From assembly GCA_947396885.1 (NCBI GenBank), contig OX377201.1, forward strand, positions 110,995,727 to 111,059,726: a stretch of 64,000 nucleotides of DNA. Reading direction: 5' to 3'. Every line of letters starts with the position of its first letter. Within the stretch, counting starts at the first letter, position 1. A program made the position numbers and the translations under genes. The notes beneath the pieces were generated by a model, which saw only the letters and a program-made list of their open reading frames with translations, did not search any database and had not been told where the DNA came from. The DNA comes from Heligmosomoides polygyrus polygyrus. Taxonomy: Eukaryota; Nematoda; Chromadorea; Rhabditida; Heligmosomidae. Shown here piece by piece: positions 44,282-55,935 of the stretch.

Positions 44282-45117
44282 TTAGCTGAAGCCGGAGACG
44301 AAGGGATAGAGGCGTAATTTGGCTATTTAAACGACGAATTTTGGGACATTTCCGTATTGCGACATAAAGTGACCGATCGCATTTCATTTTGCCATAGCTA
44401 GCCAAAGTACTTCTACTCTCCTTTATTTCCGGCCTCAACCAACACCCTCACGTTAATCCCGGGTCCGTAGAGCACTAATCGTTGCGTTGTTTAAGAACAC
44501 TGATACTAGTGCATTGTAGACGTGAAGAAGGGCTTATAGCTCAAAATGTCGACATGGAGCGTTGTTCAGAAACAGAGAAGTCAATTATAGCACTCAGAAA
44601 AGCAACAATTTTGAGAACTTCTGCCTTCATCTAACCTGAAATCATTGTTGGAATGCTGGCGAGTCGCTTCCTCCTAGCCCGCTTTCAGCTTCTATTCGTA
44701 GCTTTTATACCACTTGTGTCTACCCTGTATTGTATGTTTAGAAGCGATTTTGAAGTTCGGGCGTCCGGCGACACCAATTCAAAAAGGTGGACAATGTGGC
44801 AGAAGTCTCGACTTGCTAAGATATTGTTGTCGTCGAGGCACTTTCATAGGATTCGGCTGTGGGTTGTGATTCGTGAAATGAGTCTACGCAGTCCTCTTGT
44901 CGATCGTTGTACTGAACGTAGTAGATGTTCGTTTGCGTACAACTAAAAGAAAACGGGTTAACTCGCGCGCGCACCATGAATTTCAACTCAGCTTTCATTC
45001 GTTTCGTTGATCCTCCTTCGTGTTTTGTCGTTTTCCAGTGCATTTTTTCTTTCATGGTTGTTGAACTCCGGCTCATTCTCTGTATCAGTAAGTCCAGCTA
45101 ACAAGGGAAGAGTTCTG
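44282..45117. other. unassigned, with weak coding-like patches
   Basis: On the minus strand, TTTTCTTTTAG near 44943 is followed by an open frame TNIYYVQYNDRQEDCVDSFH to a stop near 44816. Another acceptor (GATACAG, near 45088) is followed by NEPEFNNHERKNALENDK. Either could be a terminal exon, but phases cannot be joined and no family is recognised. Confidence 0.2.
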
Positions 45118-45205
45118 GCTTGAAGTACCTTCTGAATCGAAGCTATCGCAAAGCTCGTCAAGGACACCAGTCGGGTTCGTTTAGGCGATGAAGAAGCGTG
45201 CTAAG
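45118..45205. repeat. inverted duplicate of 45796-45900
   Basis: CTTGAAGTACCTTCTGAATC, GCTATCGCAAAGCTCGTCAA, GACACCAGTCGGG and TTTAGGCGATGAAG recur inverted 0.6 kb away with scattered changes. Both copies stay open in one frame (...SYRKARQGHQSG), so this may be a duplicated gene scrap rather than a transposon end. Confidence 0.45.
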
Positions 45206-45795
45206 GCACTTTCAAACTTCTTTCTTTATGGCGTCATCATATTAGACGCAGACGCCGCTGTGAAGCTCCCAACACAACGGTTTTTTGATTATGGTTTGAG
45301 ATCTTGCGGTTCTTTTCAAGTTTAATCAGTTTCCACCCTCCATTATCCTCTTTCTTCTCACGTCTCCTTGCTGCTAGCTGTCAGTATGGTTGTTCACAAC
45401 TTCGGTGCGGTCCCAGATCTACTTTTCATCCGACATCTTGCCGCTTCACGCGTTTGCAACAGCCTTCTCAATTGACAGAAATCGAAGATCAGAGCATGAT
45501 GGGTGAAGATTACCACCCACTCCAACCTTATATCAGTTGAGGAGGCAATTCGAAACGCGTGAGGCGAAGAGTCACCGCCAGATGAGAAGAGAGACCCCAC
45601 CACTGCGCAAAACTTGTAGCAACTAAACTGGGAGATAGGAGAAAGCAGACATGAGGAGAAAGAGGATAGTGGAGGGTAGGGACACTTTGAACTTGATAGG
45701 AGCGGTATTCTTCAAACGTGTATCGTGAACTTGAGCGTGGGGTCTCAATCGAATGTGGCGGCACTATGGAAATGGCAGTTTGAGTGTACATCAGC

Positions 45796-45900
45796 ACGTT
45801 GCTTCATCGCCTAAATTAAGTGAATTACCGCGTTGCACGAATCCCGACTGGTGTTCTTGGCAAGCTTGGGAATAGCTCTGATTCAGACAGCATTTCAAGG
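45796..45900. repeat. inverted duplicate of 45118-45205
   Basis: Minus-strand CTTGAAATGCTGTCTGAATC, GAACACCAGTCGGG and TTTAGGCGATGAAGCAACGT match the plus-strand copy; about 20 extra bases (CGTGCAACGCGGTAATTCAC) interrupt it here. Confidence 0.45.
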
Positions 45901-47235
45901 CAGAACCCTTCCAGCTCCTTTGCTGCGTCCTGGGTCGTCGTTGTCCTAGGCGGATAATGACCGATTCTTTGCACAATTGTGACCTGTACGTCCTGTTAGC
46001 CAAATCTGCTTTGGAAGTTAGGTATCGGTCTATCAATTCGTGTGCACAAGTATTAGTTGTTCTCTCGTTTCTATCAGTATTCGAACCAGTACGTCTCCAC
46101 CCAGGACGTAGATCATCCACAACACGGCAAAGGTACTGTAGAAATGGCGGCAGTTCGAGCATGACGGCGCCTGCTATCATAGGGCAACTACGATTCAGGA
46201 TCTACACGGCACGGGATGACCATATCATTTTCAGTTTAAGCTCATCGCTTTTTAAGATAAAGTGGACGTTTTTAAATCAAACTATACGCGTTCTAATTAT
46301 GTCAAATTTTTGGTGAATTTGATGTTTTTTTATGAAAAAATTTCTTTCACAGCTTATCCGAATCAACGATGTAAGATGTCTTCGCTGTTAGAATGGTCAT
46401 GAATTTCGAATTTTTCTAGCTACATGACCGTTTTCCGCTCTAGTGACTGCAGTCCGCAAAACGAACACTGTCAGGTGTGACATGGAGCGGACTGGCGGAG
46501 TGCGTGGCGCCGTCTCTTTGTATGACGCAGCAGATCATTTTTGTTTTCTACTCGTTAAAATAGGCCTGAAACGTCATGCTTGAATTCTTATCCTGTAACT
46601 GAAAGGATAAGAATTTTATGACCCTTCAGAGAGTGTAATCATAGCTGGAGGCATGAGCGAGCGTTGGGTTTAATTTTTTTTCTTTAAATTTTTTACATCT
46701 AAATTGTTGACGTTTTTAAATCGCGTATAACTTTATTAAAGCACACTTTATGTGTAAGATCCTAATCGATAACGATGGAGCTCAATGTGCAGCTCCTCGT
46801 GGCGAGCCAAGTATAGTCCATGCCTAAAACTACACCTCTGCCGTGATGTGGTTCAAAAGTTCAGCTGTGCATCACTGTGGTCCCAGAATTCGGCCATAAT
46901 CTCCTTCTACTTGTGATCTCGTCTTCTCTGTTCACGATCAAATAACGTTCTAGTCAATCTTTGAATGCTGTCCGTTACGGTTCTTCATTCTTGTATGCGA
47001 TTTTTTCCGTTGTTACTCAATATATGGTGTTTTTGTTCACGAAAAAGTATTGCTTGTCGAGGATGTTGTTGGTAAAGTTTAACTATGTCTCAGCGTGTGA
47101 TTCGCATTGCACAAGAAGAACTTCGGATATCGTCAGAGGTTGTTCGTTGAAAAGAAAGCGTTGGAGTCTTCCATGTACGGCTGTCAATGAAGCTTTGTTT
47201 AACTCATTCACGACGAGAGCATTTTCATGCCCTAA
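45901..47235. other. no gene recognised
   Basis: Frames of 110-130 codons exist on both strands at 45.8-46.3 kb, but three frames are open at once and none carries a motif. AT-rich between 46.2 and 46.8 kb. Confidence 0.35.
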
Positions 47236-47362
47236 GGCCTATGCATACTTCGCGACGGGAGCGACAGGGCGAAGGATGCATATCGAGCGCTGAGCCGTTG
47301 CCCGGGAAAAATCGATAGGTATGCTTTGCTTTGTCGCTCCCGTCGCGGAGTATGGACAGGCC
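47236..47362. repeat. short inverted-repeat element, copy 2 (127 bp)
   Basis: Terminal inverted repeats of about 38 bp: GGCCTATGCATACTTCGCG plus GACGGGAGCGACAGGGC on the left; right end complementary (GTCGCTCCCGTCGCGGAGTA, TGGACAGGCC). The centre has AAAATCGATAGGTATGC. Same family as 14576-14703. Confidence 0.7.
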
Positions 47363-47767
47363 CCAATGCGCGCGACGCCTGGCTAATTTTTTTGGCGCGC
47401 GCGGGGGTCTCCACTCATTTGTGTGTCGCGAGGTGTTACTATGAATAAGTGTATTTTAATCGATTTTGTCAAACCCAACATCGATTTGTTACTATAACTC
47501 CGAGGTTGAGAAGAGAATCGAACAACAACATTAACAAAGAAAGTCCTTCCCAAAACTACTCCGTCCACTCAAACGAGTGGACATCGTCGCGAACGTGTTA
47601 ACAGCGGTGCAGCATTTTGTAAAGTAGTTGGGCCTGGATTGCTCCGAATTGTTTACTCGGCCTATGTTTCGGCATAAGCTCCTTCAGAGCGTGGAAACGA
47701 CAAAAGAAAAGGAGTATCTGCTCGCTTTCTCTTCTCCGTTTGTCGTCTCTAGGCTCTGAAAAGGCGC

Positions 47768-48070
47768 TTATGTCGAAACGTAGAAAAAATCTTGGTTCAA
47801 GTGCTTTACGCGATCTAGCATCACCGCTAAGCGTTGAAATGCCGGACTCTTGCAAGGAGGAGACTTGTCCAGAGCCATGAAAATCGCGAAAATGTTCTTC
47901 AGGCCGTAGAACTCCTTGTTCAAAGCCTGCGGCAGCTTCACGTTCTGAGGTTTGCTCAGCACTGTCCTCGATTCTATCCAGTAGGCGACAGAAATTACCT
48001 CTGTTTGTTCCTGCCGCGTGCCGAAATAGCCCGCATGTTCTCCTCGCTCGAGAGATCTGGTTAGAGCCAA
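47768..48070 (-). pseudogene. possible RasGEF-domain relic
   Basis: One minus-strand frame of about 100 codons reads GYFGTRQEQTEVISVAYWIE, SRTVLSKPQNVKLPQALNK, EFYGLKNIFAIFMALDKSPP and a stop after NQDFFYVST. The W....+.L, KNIFAI..AL.. and ..SP order resembles the core of a RasGEF catalytic domain (FN..S.WV..EIL ... LNNF.S..AI..GL.SP). It has no ATG, no flanking exons were found and the match is remote, so I call it a probable decayed copy. It could also be an exon of an unrecognised gene. Confidence 0.25.
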
Positions 48071-48119
48071 GACTTTTGTCCGGGAGAAGTCTCGTGAGCA
48101 AGTTGGTGGTGTTCATAGG

Positions 48120-49476
48120 GCGTTCTCTTAATATTTCACTGGATAACGAAGCTTGCCCATTTCGTTTGGAATTGCGTCATGGGGCGTCAGAAACTCGTCC
48201 GCTTCTTATGGACGTCTTCGCAAGTTGCATGATCGAAGTCGCCCCTCTTCGTTAGACCTATGTTATTCTTCGGCGACGCCGTTGTTGACGAGGTCGGCGA
48301 TAGTGCGTCGGCGTAGCCGCGCAACACTGTCGCATTTACCATTTCTACTATGCTATTTATGCAGAGCGAATGACATTAAAGCCGGTATCCTTTCTTTGGT
48401 GCTTGGCGAATGATACTCGAATATGCTTTCTACTTCTACTAAGCCAAAATATACAATAGAGGTCACGCGGAGGGGGACAATGTAAGGGAGCAAAATAAGA
48501 GGATATAGTAAGTGGGCTGGTGCCCGCTGCACACCGGCGAGGTATTTTAAAATGGGTAGTTATACCGGCCAGACCTCGGAGTCCCTTCCCTCACCTAGTT
48601 CCTCGCTGAAGCGGAGGAAACAGAATTCGTGTCTATGCGAGTGCTCCGCGACCATGTACTATCTCGGAGCGGGCACCAGACCCCGCCAACTACCGAGAAG
48701 TGCAATAAACAACTGCCTTTAAAAATGCCTTCAGATAAGCTATGAGAAAGCATCGCAGTGCATCTTGAAAGCACGATTTCATCAACTTCCTGTCTGAACA
48801 AGACGTATTGTTAGCGGTCCTCAAAACCTCTTGAGGAATAACGCGCTCCATTGACATGCGATCGATCTTTAAAAGTCGCGTCGCTTTAGATACGAAGTGT
48901 CGTCGCGTCCGCGGCGAGCGCGGCAGTCGTCGGCGCGATGGGGCGAGTTTGCCGATGAACAGGTGACGAGATGCTGGTTCACGCCGCTATGTACGACGTC
49001 TGGCGCTTGTGAGCGTTGATGAGATTGTACGGTGGTGATGAGGAGGTGGTGGTGATAAGGCTGTGTGAGACTAGGAGGAGGAAACGCTCTGAGGACTTCC
49101 TTGGAGATCTCCCTCTTCTCTACTAGAGCAGTTCCTGTGTCACTTCCTTCGGGCTACAGCAACGTCTCCATTCGCTTCGCTGCTTCATCATCGTCATTCA
49201 ATACGTGTATCGCCCCAAATCTGCGCCGCCTAGCAAGGCACAATGAGAATGTCGAGCCAGACAGGCGTGGCTCCGTCAGGTACTCTGTAGCCTCCCTGAG
49301 GGGCCCATTTACCTCCTCGCCTTCTATGCAGAACGTCGTTCTCCATACCATATTAGACGCCCAAGTTGCATGTAGGAGGACTCTCAGGGGTTGACGGCTT
49401 CCTACCACCATTTTCTACAAGTTTTTCGGGTTTGCCGACCGAGAAGAGTGAAAAGGCGAAGAAAATTCGTCGAGAT
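48120..49476. other. no gene recognised
   Basis: Contains at 48578-48625 a short block (CGGAGTCCCTTCCCTCACC, then GCTGAAGCGGAGGAAACAGAA) related to ones at 14428-14485 and 51530-51585 and, inverted, at 52685-52730. It looks like the tail of a SINE-type repeat. Otherwise empty. Confidence 0.35.
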
Positions 49477-49635
49477 GTGCCTTATTGGCGCAGTGGGTAG
49501 GGTGCCTCCTCATAGGAGCACACTGGCGGGTTTGCGTTCGAGTAGATTTAGAGATATGGTGCAGATACGCATCGTTGAAAAACTGGCACATATGAAGGCG
49601 CAACTAAACAGACTTGGTTTGTCGTAAGCAATGAT
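49477..49635 (+). repeat. tRNA-derived SINE family d, plus copy
   Basis: The head has TTGGCGCAGTGGGTAGGGTG (A box) and GGCGGGTTTGCGTTCGAGTA (B box), with CTCATAGGAGCACACTGGCG between, like an anticodon arm. Inverted with 49655-49783. Confidence 0.6.
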
Positions 49636-49654
49636 GGTCTAAAATTAACTCTTG

Positions 49655-49783
49655 TGATCATGAGAAGGCGTAGTAACAACAAACTAATATGTGCAAAACA
49701 CTGGCAGCACGCGTACTCGAACTCAAAAGCCCGCCGGTTTGCTCCTATGGTGCGGTAGTCCTGCAGACTGCGCCACCGATGGG
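49655..49783 (-). repeat. tRNA-derived SINE family d, minus copy
   Basis: The minus strand reads CGGTGGCGCAGTCTGCAGGA, CCATAGGAGCAAACCGGCGG and GAGTTCGAGTACGCG, then TGCCAGTGTTTTGCACATAT, in step with the plus copy. Confidence 0.6.
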
Positions 49784-50985
49784 GTGTAGTAGGGGTTGAT
49801 GGGTGTTACGCACATGTTTTCACACTTCTTTTTTTTCGGTCGTTAAAAAACGTTCAGCAAAATCCAACTGTGGTTCTGGACTCCGCTCACACGGACCTAC
49901 ATCCTATCAAAACAGCATCGCAAAAGCCACCTTGAGTTGATAACCTTTCCTTGTTGGCTCCCTCGTCCATTTTTTGGCAGAGAACTCGTCGCTACCCCTG
50001 GTTCCTTAGTCGCGAGTGGCTTCGAGACCGCATTACAAGTTCTGCCAAGGACACCCCGTTCCCATGGCGCTGGCTGAAGGGCTAACCCGGCTGGGATCTG
50101 AGTGCAGCAGGTCAGCGGCGACAACTAACACCGACGTGGCGGCAGATGCCGCGTCTGTCGCACGCGACGACCCTGCGTACCTAGAGCGCGGCGCTCCGGT
50201 TGGCGCTGTGGCGATCGTGCTTCTCCGTGCGTGTTCGACCTCTTTTTCAGCTGTTACACTGCTCCTACTTCTACACGCCATTTAGCGTCCCGTTTAACGC
50301 GACGGCCCGTCGGCTCACGTTCCCTGTCTCACTTCTGATGGGCTGCAACACGGACAGGATACCGATGTTCGCTGCGAGAAGTTGGCTTGAGCCCGACTTC
50401 CTGACGCTCATAGCAAACTCGGCTCCGAATCACTTCACTGACTGCTCGTACACTTCTCTTTGGGCGAACGGTTGAGGCGCAAAGTGGCTCGGTGGGGGGC
50501 ACCAACCTTTCAATAAAAGGAATAGTCGGGAAGGTGCCGCTAGAAACGATGGCGCTCAATCCTAACAACCGAATGAGCTTCATGAATGTCTCGCCAAAGA
50601 AAGAGACGACCTCGCATAGCCGTCGCCACATGGTGCCCTTTCACAGGACGAGGCGATATGGAGGAGAAGAAAGAAGAAGCGCGATGTGGCCTCGTTTCCT
50701 GTTCAGTCTTCCTGTTTGTTTTTACCCGCGGTGATAGCGCATGGGGTCATGACCCTATCAGTGCCATCTGCTTCGCGTTTTTTATTGCCGTTTTTGTGCC
50801 TGTTGTGCTTATCGCTCCGCATTGAGATCACACGTGGTATGTGAAAGAACTACAAGTTGATCCCACTCCGAGTCAGCCACAATCAGCCAAATTGGATCCG
50901 TTCTCCAGCAGGCAGAAAGAATAGGTGGAATTTGTTCCACTGATTTCTTACAGTGTAATAATGTTGGTTCAATCACAAGCTTCTC
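49784..50985. other. no gene recognised
   Basis: Overlapping open frames occur on both strands at 50.0-50.8 kb (GC-rich) without splice support or motif. Confidence 0.35.
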
Positions 50986-50989
50986 CCGT

Positions 50990-51330
50990 CTTCAAACATC
51001 GGCACTCTAAGTTTGCGCTCAAGCATATGTACCATTTTCACGTCAAAGTGGTTTTCAAATCAAGTTGGACACTCTTTTAGAGATTTTTGACGCTTTTGAA
51101 ATCAAAATGAACATCTTGCAAAGCAAAGCGAGTTTCTTCCACAATGAAATGGAGACCGTGAGTTGGTTAGAATGACATTTTGTTCAACGAAAATTTAGTA
51201 CGACTTCTTTGAATATTTTAAATTCAGCTGCACCAACAAGGTAAACACATTGTCTGGAATTTTATAAAATTTTCAACTTTTTGGAAGAATACTGGTCCAT
51301 AGCTTACTTTGTGCAGAAGAACAACGGTCG
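50990..51330. repeat. repeat family R1, copy e (partial)
   Basis: CACGTCAAAGTGGTTTTCAA, ATCAAGTTGGACACTC, TTTTGAAATCAAAATGAACA and AATTTTATAAAATTTTCAAC match R1 ends. Only the end segments are present. Confidence 0.45.
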
Positions 51331-51705
51331 TTTAGTGTATCAGAAGACGCAAATAGGGTGGGGGGGGGGGGGGCACCATGGCCTGCCGCGATGAATAGCT
51401 CCATACAGCGAATGTAAATGCAGTCTTATCTCTTTGCTTCGATTGCAGATCCGAGTTTTATTTGATTTGGGCAAGGGAGGGAACCCCAGGATGTAGGAAA
51501 TTTTAACACGGGTGCGTCGCTTGAGCCACACTCTGGAGTCCCTTCCCCTGCCCAAATCTGTGCTCTCTTATGCGTCAGCTGAGATTGTGCCACGCACTAC
51601 CCTCGGCTAGGTGGCCGCGATTTTCGTTTCATTGTTAGTGTAAATGCTGCTTATCTGAACCAAGAACGTGAGGATGTGTGTTTTTCTTAACAACTACTTT
51701 GTTGT

Positions 51706-51775
51706 GGGCGCGTGTAGCGCAGTCAGAGGAGGCGCCGACTGTCGCGTGTATACGATACCAGACTCCTTCCCCCAA
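51706..51775 (+). repeat. SINE family a, truncated copy
   Basis: Begins GGGCGCGTGTAGCGCAGTCA, then GAGGAGGCGCCGACTGTCGC, and stops after the B-box region (about 70 bp). Only the tRNA-like head is kept. Confidence 0.6.
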
Positions 51776-51997
51776 CTACCATAGCGCCACAATCATTATG
51801 GAATTCGTTTTCAAAGTGAGAAGTAGTTTGCTGCTACCATGGAGGCTTGTGAGAGGGGAACGGTCTGCCTGAAAGCGGTGCGGCCAAACAATGCGGACAG
51901 TGCCTACGGAGCCGATTAGCATCGACTCGCTCAGCGACATCCGCTGCTTCGCGATGAGCCAGGGCAGCTCTCTCCGGAGGATTGCTAGTATGGCCGT

Positions 51998-53250
51998 TGT
52001 TCCTTGACGGTTGGCTGGCGTTTGCATCGGCCATTGGCGCGAAAATTTCGCGTTGGCGCTGGAGCACGGAAACTGATGCTCTTGTCAATGCGGTCTGATT
52101 CTTCTATGGTTATAGGGTAAGCGACGACCATAAAACATGTTTTCCTCTATTCGTCGATCCATCAGTCCATCCTGACTATGGATTCCCCTCGCATTGCTCC
52201 CTACTTCTCTTCTCGCTCGTCCTAGAGTCCAGGTAGCGGAACACTCGACACCTCTACTGCGACCGGTGCTGGGTTGGTTGACGAATGCGTTTCATTAACG
52301 CATTTTTCAAAGGAGAAAGGAATCATTTACAACCATTTTTTATATGGCAAAACACGTATAGAAGGCATACGCTAGTTCCAGATAGAGAGAGAGCTATGGA
52401 AGGCGATTTTTGATGAGATAAAAGGGCGATGATTTGAAAAATCTCGTCCAATAATGGTATTAAGTGTAACTGGACAGCGAATTAATCAATGGAACTTAGG
52501 AGGAATGTCTATTGGAGAAGCTGGTTTGTCAACAACATCGAATAAATGGAATTTCAACCTCTTCCTGACTCGTGTGGGAAATATCGCTTAGAGGCAATTC
52601 ACATGATAGTAACAGGAGTTGCCATTAAAAGATGGGACTAATGTTCCCTTGCTGCGGTAGGCTCCGCGGCAGGGTTCTGCGCTCTACGAGCGCAGAACCA
52701 GGCTAGGGAAGGAACTCCAGGGTGTGTGCGATCCAAGTTGCTGGTGTGGAAGCTCCTTTCGTCGCTCAGGAGGAGCTCGCGGTAGGTTTCTGCTCTAGGA
52801 GCGGCGAAGCGCATACGGCTGGAAAAATGCGCAAAAAAATGCCCCAAAATTGCGTACGCATTGAAGCCCTCGAACTCCAAGTAGTAAGCTGAAATGGAAG
52901 TATGTCACAACGCAGTAGAACCGAACCCCCGATCTCCCTCGCATGGAGCGACGCCACTTCTTCCACTGCAGCACGACCCGCTTGCCCGTTGTGCAATCGC
53001 GGGAGCACAAGACATTGATCGATTGTCAACGTGGACGCCGACGCGCGATCTCTAAGCTAGGAGGGCGCAGACAGCAAGAGATTACGTGCTCCAGCGCCAA
53101 CGCGCGCTTGACTTTCGCGCCAATGGCCGATTCAAACGCCAGCCAACCGTCAAGGTTCAACTTCCACCGATTGCTAGGATGCAGGCGTCGATCCGCTCGC
53201 GATTGGAGCACATTCTTCCGAAATTACGATTGGGGCGCGCACTTGCGGTT
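51998..53250. repeat. nested repeat block between inverted arms
   Basis: 51998-52075 (GGCGCGAAAATTTCGCGTTG, GCGCTGGAGCAC) is inverted at 53087-53160 (GTGCTCCAGCGCCAACGCGC). Between them lie repeat R4 copy 2 (52190-52560) and SINE b copy 2. The adjoining piece 53160-53250 (GATTGCTAGGATGCAGGCGT) is inverted again at 54545-54625. Confidence 0.45.
52680..52995 (-). repeat. tRNA-derived SINE family b, minus copy
   Basis: The minus strand has GATCGGGGGTTCGGTTCTAC (B box) followed by ATTTCAGCTTACTACTTGG and TCCTCCTGAGCGACGAAAGG, then AGCTTCCACACCAGCAAC and CCTGGAGTTCCTTCCCT. The order agrees with 8447-8675. Confidence 0.45.
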
Positions 53251-53401
53251 GGGGCGCGTTGTGATTAGGGTGCAATGGATAGATCCTTTGGATATTGGTA
53301 ACTTTTTCCCTATTACATAGGGATTCTGCCCTTCCGTGTTATAGCAACTTGTTCTCGTCACTCTAAACGCCTCCGTATGTTCAGTTTGATTCTTCAATTG
53401 A

Positions 53402-53773
53402 TATATTGACTTTACAGTCACGCGCGGAAACATGACGATGTCTGTCAAATGTAACATTCGCCTCAAAGGTCCACTGGTTTTCAGCAGCATGTACAAGCAC
53501 ATAAGCGAAATTCATGGGTGCAATGAACAGGAGATAGAATTGTTCAAAGAGGATATAAAACTTGCGAAATATGGTGTTAGTGCTGAGTTTCCTTTTCGGA
53601 ATTTCCGGCAAGGCATTTTGGGAGTTGCTTGTTTGCGCATGTTAGTCCTTTCTCTAAAGTGCCTCACAGCCTTTTTATTTTCAGCATCTAAACTGTCACC
53701 GTATGAAAACATGATATATGAGCTGGAGGTCGAGGTGGCGGTCAAGCTTTTTTTGCATTTAGATAGCACATGA
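53402..53773 (+). CDS. unrecognised open frame, weak zinc-finger-like stretch
   Basis: The frame reads MTMSVKCNIRLKGPLVFSS, MYKHISEIHG and NEQEIELFKEDIKLAKYG to a stop at 53771-53773. The spacing F...MYKHISEIH is reminiscent of a C2H2 finger, but only one of the two cysteines is present. No exon boundaries are supported, and it sits among repeats, so it may be a transposon-borne scrap. Confidence 0.15.
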   Translation, partial: YIDFTVTRGNMTMSVKCNIRLKGPLVFSSMYKHISEIHGCNEQEIELFKEDIKLAKYGVSAEFPFRNFRQGILGVACLRMLVLSLKCLTAFLFSASKLSPYENMIYELEVEVAVKLFLHLDST

Positions 53774-54807
53774 TCGGATTGAACTCGAATTAATCGTAAG
53801 GAATCAAGACAAGAAGAACAGAATTCCCACTGTTTCTTGCCTGGGATGAGAGACTGTGCCTTACACCAACAGCGAGCTGGCTAAGCATTGCCAGGAGCAG
53901 CTTTGCGATGAGGATGGTGAATTCACAATTGTTCAGTAAGGGTTCCTTCAATGCTGTTCCCACTTGGAGCTCTCTGTTCCATATGTGAAAACGGCGAGTG
54001 GCAATGCGAAGTTCTTGGCGATGCATACCCTCCTGAACCATTATCGTAAAACCTCTAATTAAGCACCCAAAAATTCTGTAAAAGTCTAGAAGCGGCAGTT
54101 AATTTGAGGTAGTACAATATCTTGCTTCTTGACGTTGGACCTGCCTAGGATGTAAGATCTCGCTAATCTTTCTGAGTTATTAGAATCCTTGAGAATCTAC
54201 TCAACAGTCTCATTTTATTGCTTTTTAACAGTATCACTGATATCACCATTGTCTAGATGATTCTGGTAGCCATATCATATTAATGGTTGCCATCCGATAT
54301 TTCATGCCTAATGTTGTAAGTATAATGGATCTTACACTGGTTCTTCCAAAGAAGTGATAGTATAAAACGAGTACGATAATATGGAATGACTTTGACAACT
54401 AAATGCATGAAAAACGTTTTTAATTGATAAAATATAATTATTAGTAAAGATGGTGATCCACGATTACCTGTGCCAGTAACATGCCAACCTCAAACATTTC
54501 AATGGGAGCTTTCAAGCTCTTCGGGACTCATTGAGTACCCTTGACAATGGCGCGCCCCAATGAGAATACGGCGTCGCAATCGTAACGAGCGGTCGACGCC
54601 TGCATCCTAGCAATCCTCCTCTCTCCGTGGAGGCGATGGTCACCCGACCAACGACCAGATTTCATGTGATTACGACAGTCAACACAAGGCTAGAACGCTT
54701 AGAGGGAATTTCGAGCTCTATCGAATGATCCAGAAAAGGGTCGTGCCCCAACAATCCTTGAAGCGTTTTTTCAGACGTTGTTTATTTTTCGTTAAATATC
54801 AGTTTTT

Positions 54808-55100
54808 GGGCGCGTGTAGCGCAGTAGGAGGAGGCGCCGACTGTTGCGTGCACACGACACCAGGTTCTTGGTTCGTATTTCCCGCCCACGCCAACCAGGC
54901 CTTCCATCCCTCCGGGGTAGGTGAATTGGTACCAAACTTGTATGGGAAGGATAGAGCGCTGACTTGTTCATCGGCTGCCCACCGCAAGTCATTGTATGGC
55001 CAAATACGCATTCAAATCGCCTCCACGGTATCCCGTAGAAGTAGAATGCGTGGCGCATCCCAAATGGATTGAGTAGCGCCGTCCTTTGTCCTTTATCCTT
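54808..55100 (+). repeat. tRNA-derived SINE family a, full copy (about 293 bp)
   Basis: The head has GGGCGCGTGTAGCGCAGTAG (A box) and CTTGGTTCGTATTTCCCGC (B box). The body has CATCCCTCCGGGGTAGGTGA, GACTTGTTCATCGGCTGCCC and GTCATTGTATGGCCAAATA. The tail is CCTTTGTCCTTTATCC. Opposite in orientation to the next copy. Confidence 0.75.
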
Positions 55101-55236
55101 ACTTTGTTTTACCATTTCCATCTGTGTTACTCCACACAAGCAGATTTTTGCTGTCACTCAAATGAAAGTCGCGGCAAACTAGCCAAGTGCATGGCACGAA
55201 ATAATGAAGAATCAACGAGAATGAGGATAAAGCATA

Positions 55237-55524
55237 AAAGGATAAAGGACGGCGTTATTCAATCCCTTCTGGGATGCGGCGGCGCATTCTACTTCTACGG
55301 GATGTCGTGGAGCCGACATGAATGCTTATTTGGCCATACAATGACTTGCGGTGGCCAGCCGATGAACAAGTCAGCGCTTTATCCTTCCCAGACAAGCCTG
55401 CTAGCAATTTACCGACCCCGGAGGGATGGAGGGCTTGGTTGGCCTGGCCGGGAAATCCGAACCGGGAACCTCGTATCGGGTGCACGCGACAGTCGCGCCT
55501 CCTCCGACTGCGCTACACGCGCCC
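55237..55524 (-). repeat. tRNA-derived SINE family a, minus copy (about 288 bp)
   Basis: On the minus strand it starts GGGCGCGTGTAGCGCAGTCG, runs through CCCGGTTCGGATTTCCCGG and CATCCCTCCGGGGTCGGTAA, and ends CCTTTATCCTTTTATGC. It is clearly the same element as 54808-55100, about 140 bp away in inverse orientation. Confidence 0.75.
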
Positions 55525-55639
55525 CTTGCGCAGGGGCCATGCTAATCTTCTTCTTTCCTGAACATATACTAAAATTGGAACGAAAATGAGGGAAAATAAA
55601 AATAATGAATGAAAGGAAGGTAATAGTTGTTGCCTTTTT

Positions 55640-55935
55640 GTGCTTTCGAAGAAATTTTAGTTGATTGTTTTTTCTTTGAAAAGTGAAAAATTTATAAAAT
55701 TTCAAACAGTGTCCTCACTTATTGAAGCAATTGAGTTCAAAAAGTTCAAAGAAAGTCACACTAAATTTTCCCTCAATAAAAAACTGTTCTTCTCGTCTCG
55801 GGGAGCTGTACTTTTATAACGTGCAAGGCGCTCGTCTTGATTTTGGAGATGCTCAGTTTGATTTCAAAGATGCTGAGCTTCCTTAGAGTGGGACTGTCTA
55901 GAGGAGGATTGTCAAATTCGATTTCAGAAGTGTCC
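55640..55935. repeat. repeat family R1, copy f (right part)
   Basis: ATTTATAAAATTTCAAACAG, TCCTCACTTATTGAAGCAAT, AAGTCACACTAAATTTTCC, TTGATTTTGGAGATGCTCAG, GATGCTGAGCTTCCTTAG and TCCGGTTTGACGTGAA follow the R1 order. Confidence 0.55.
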
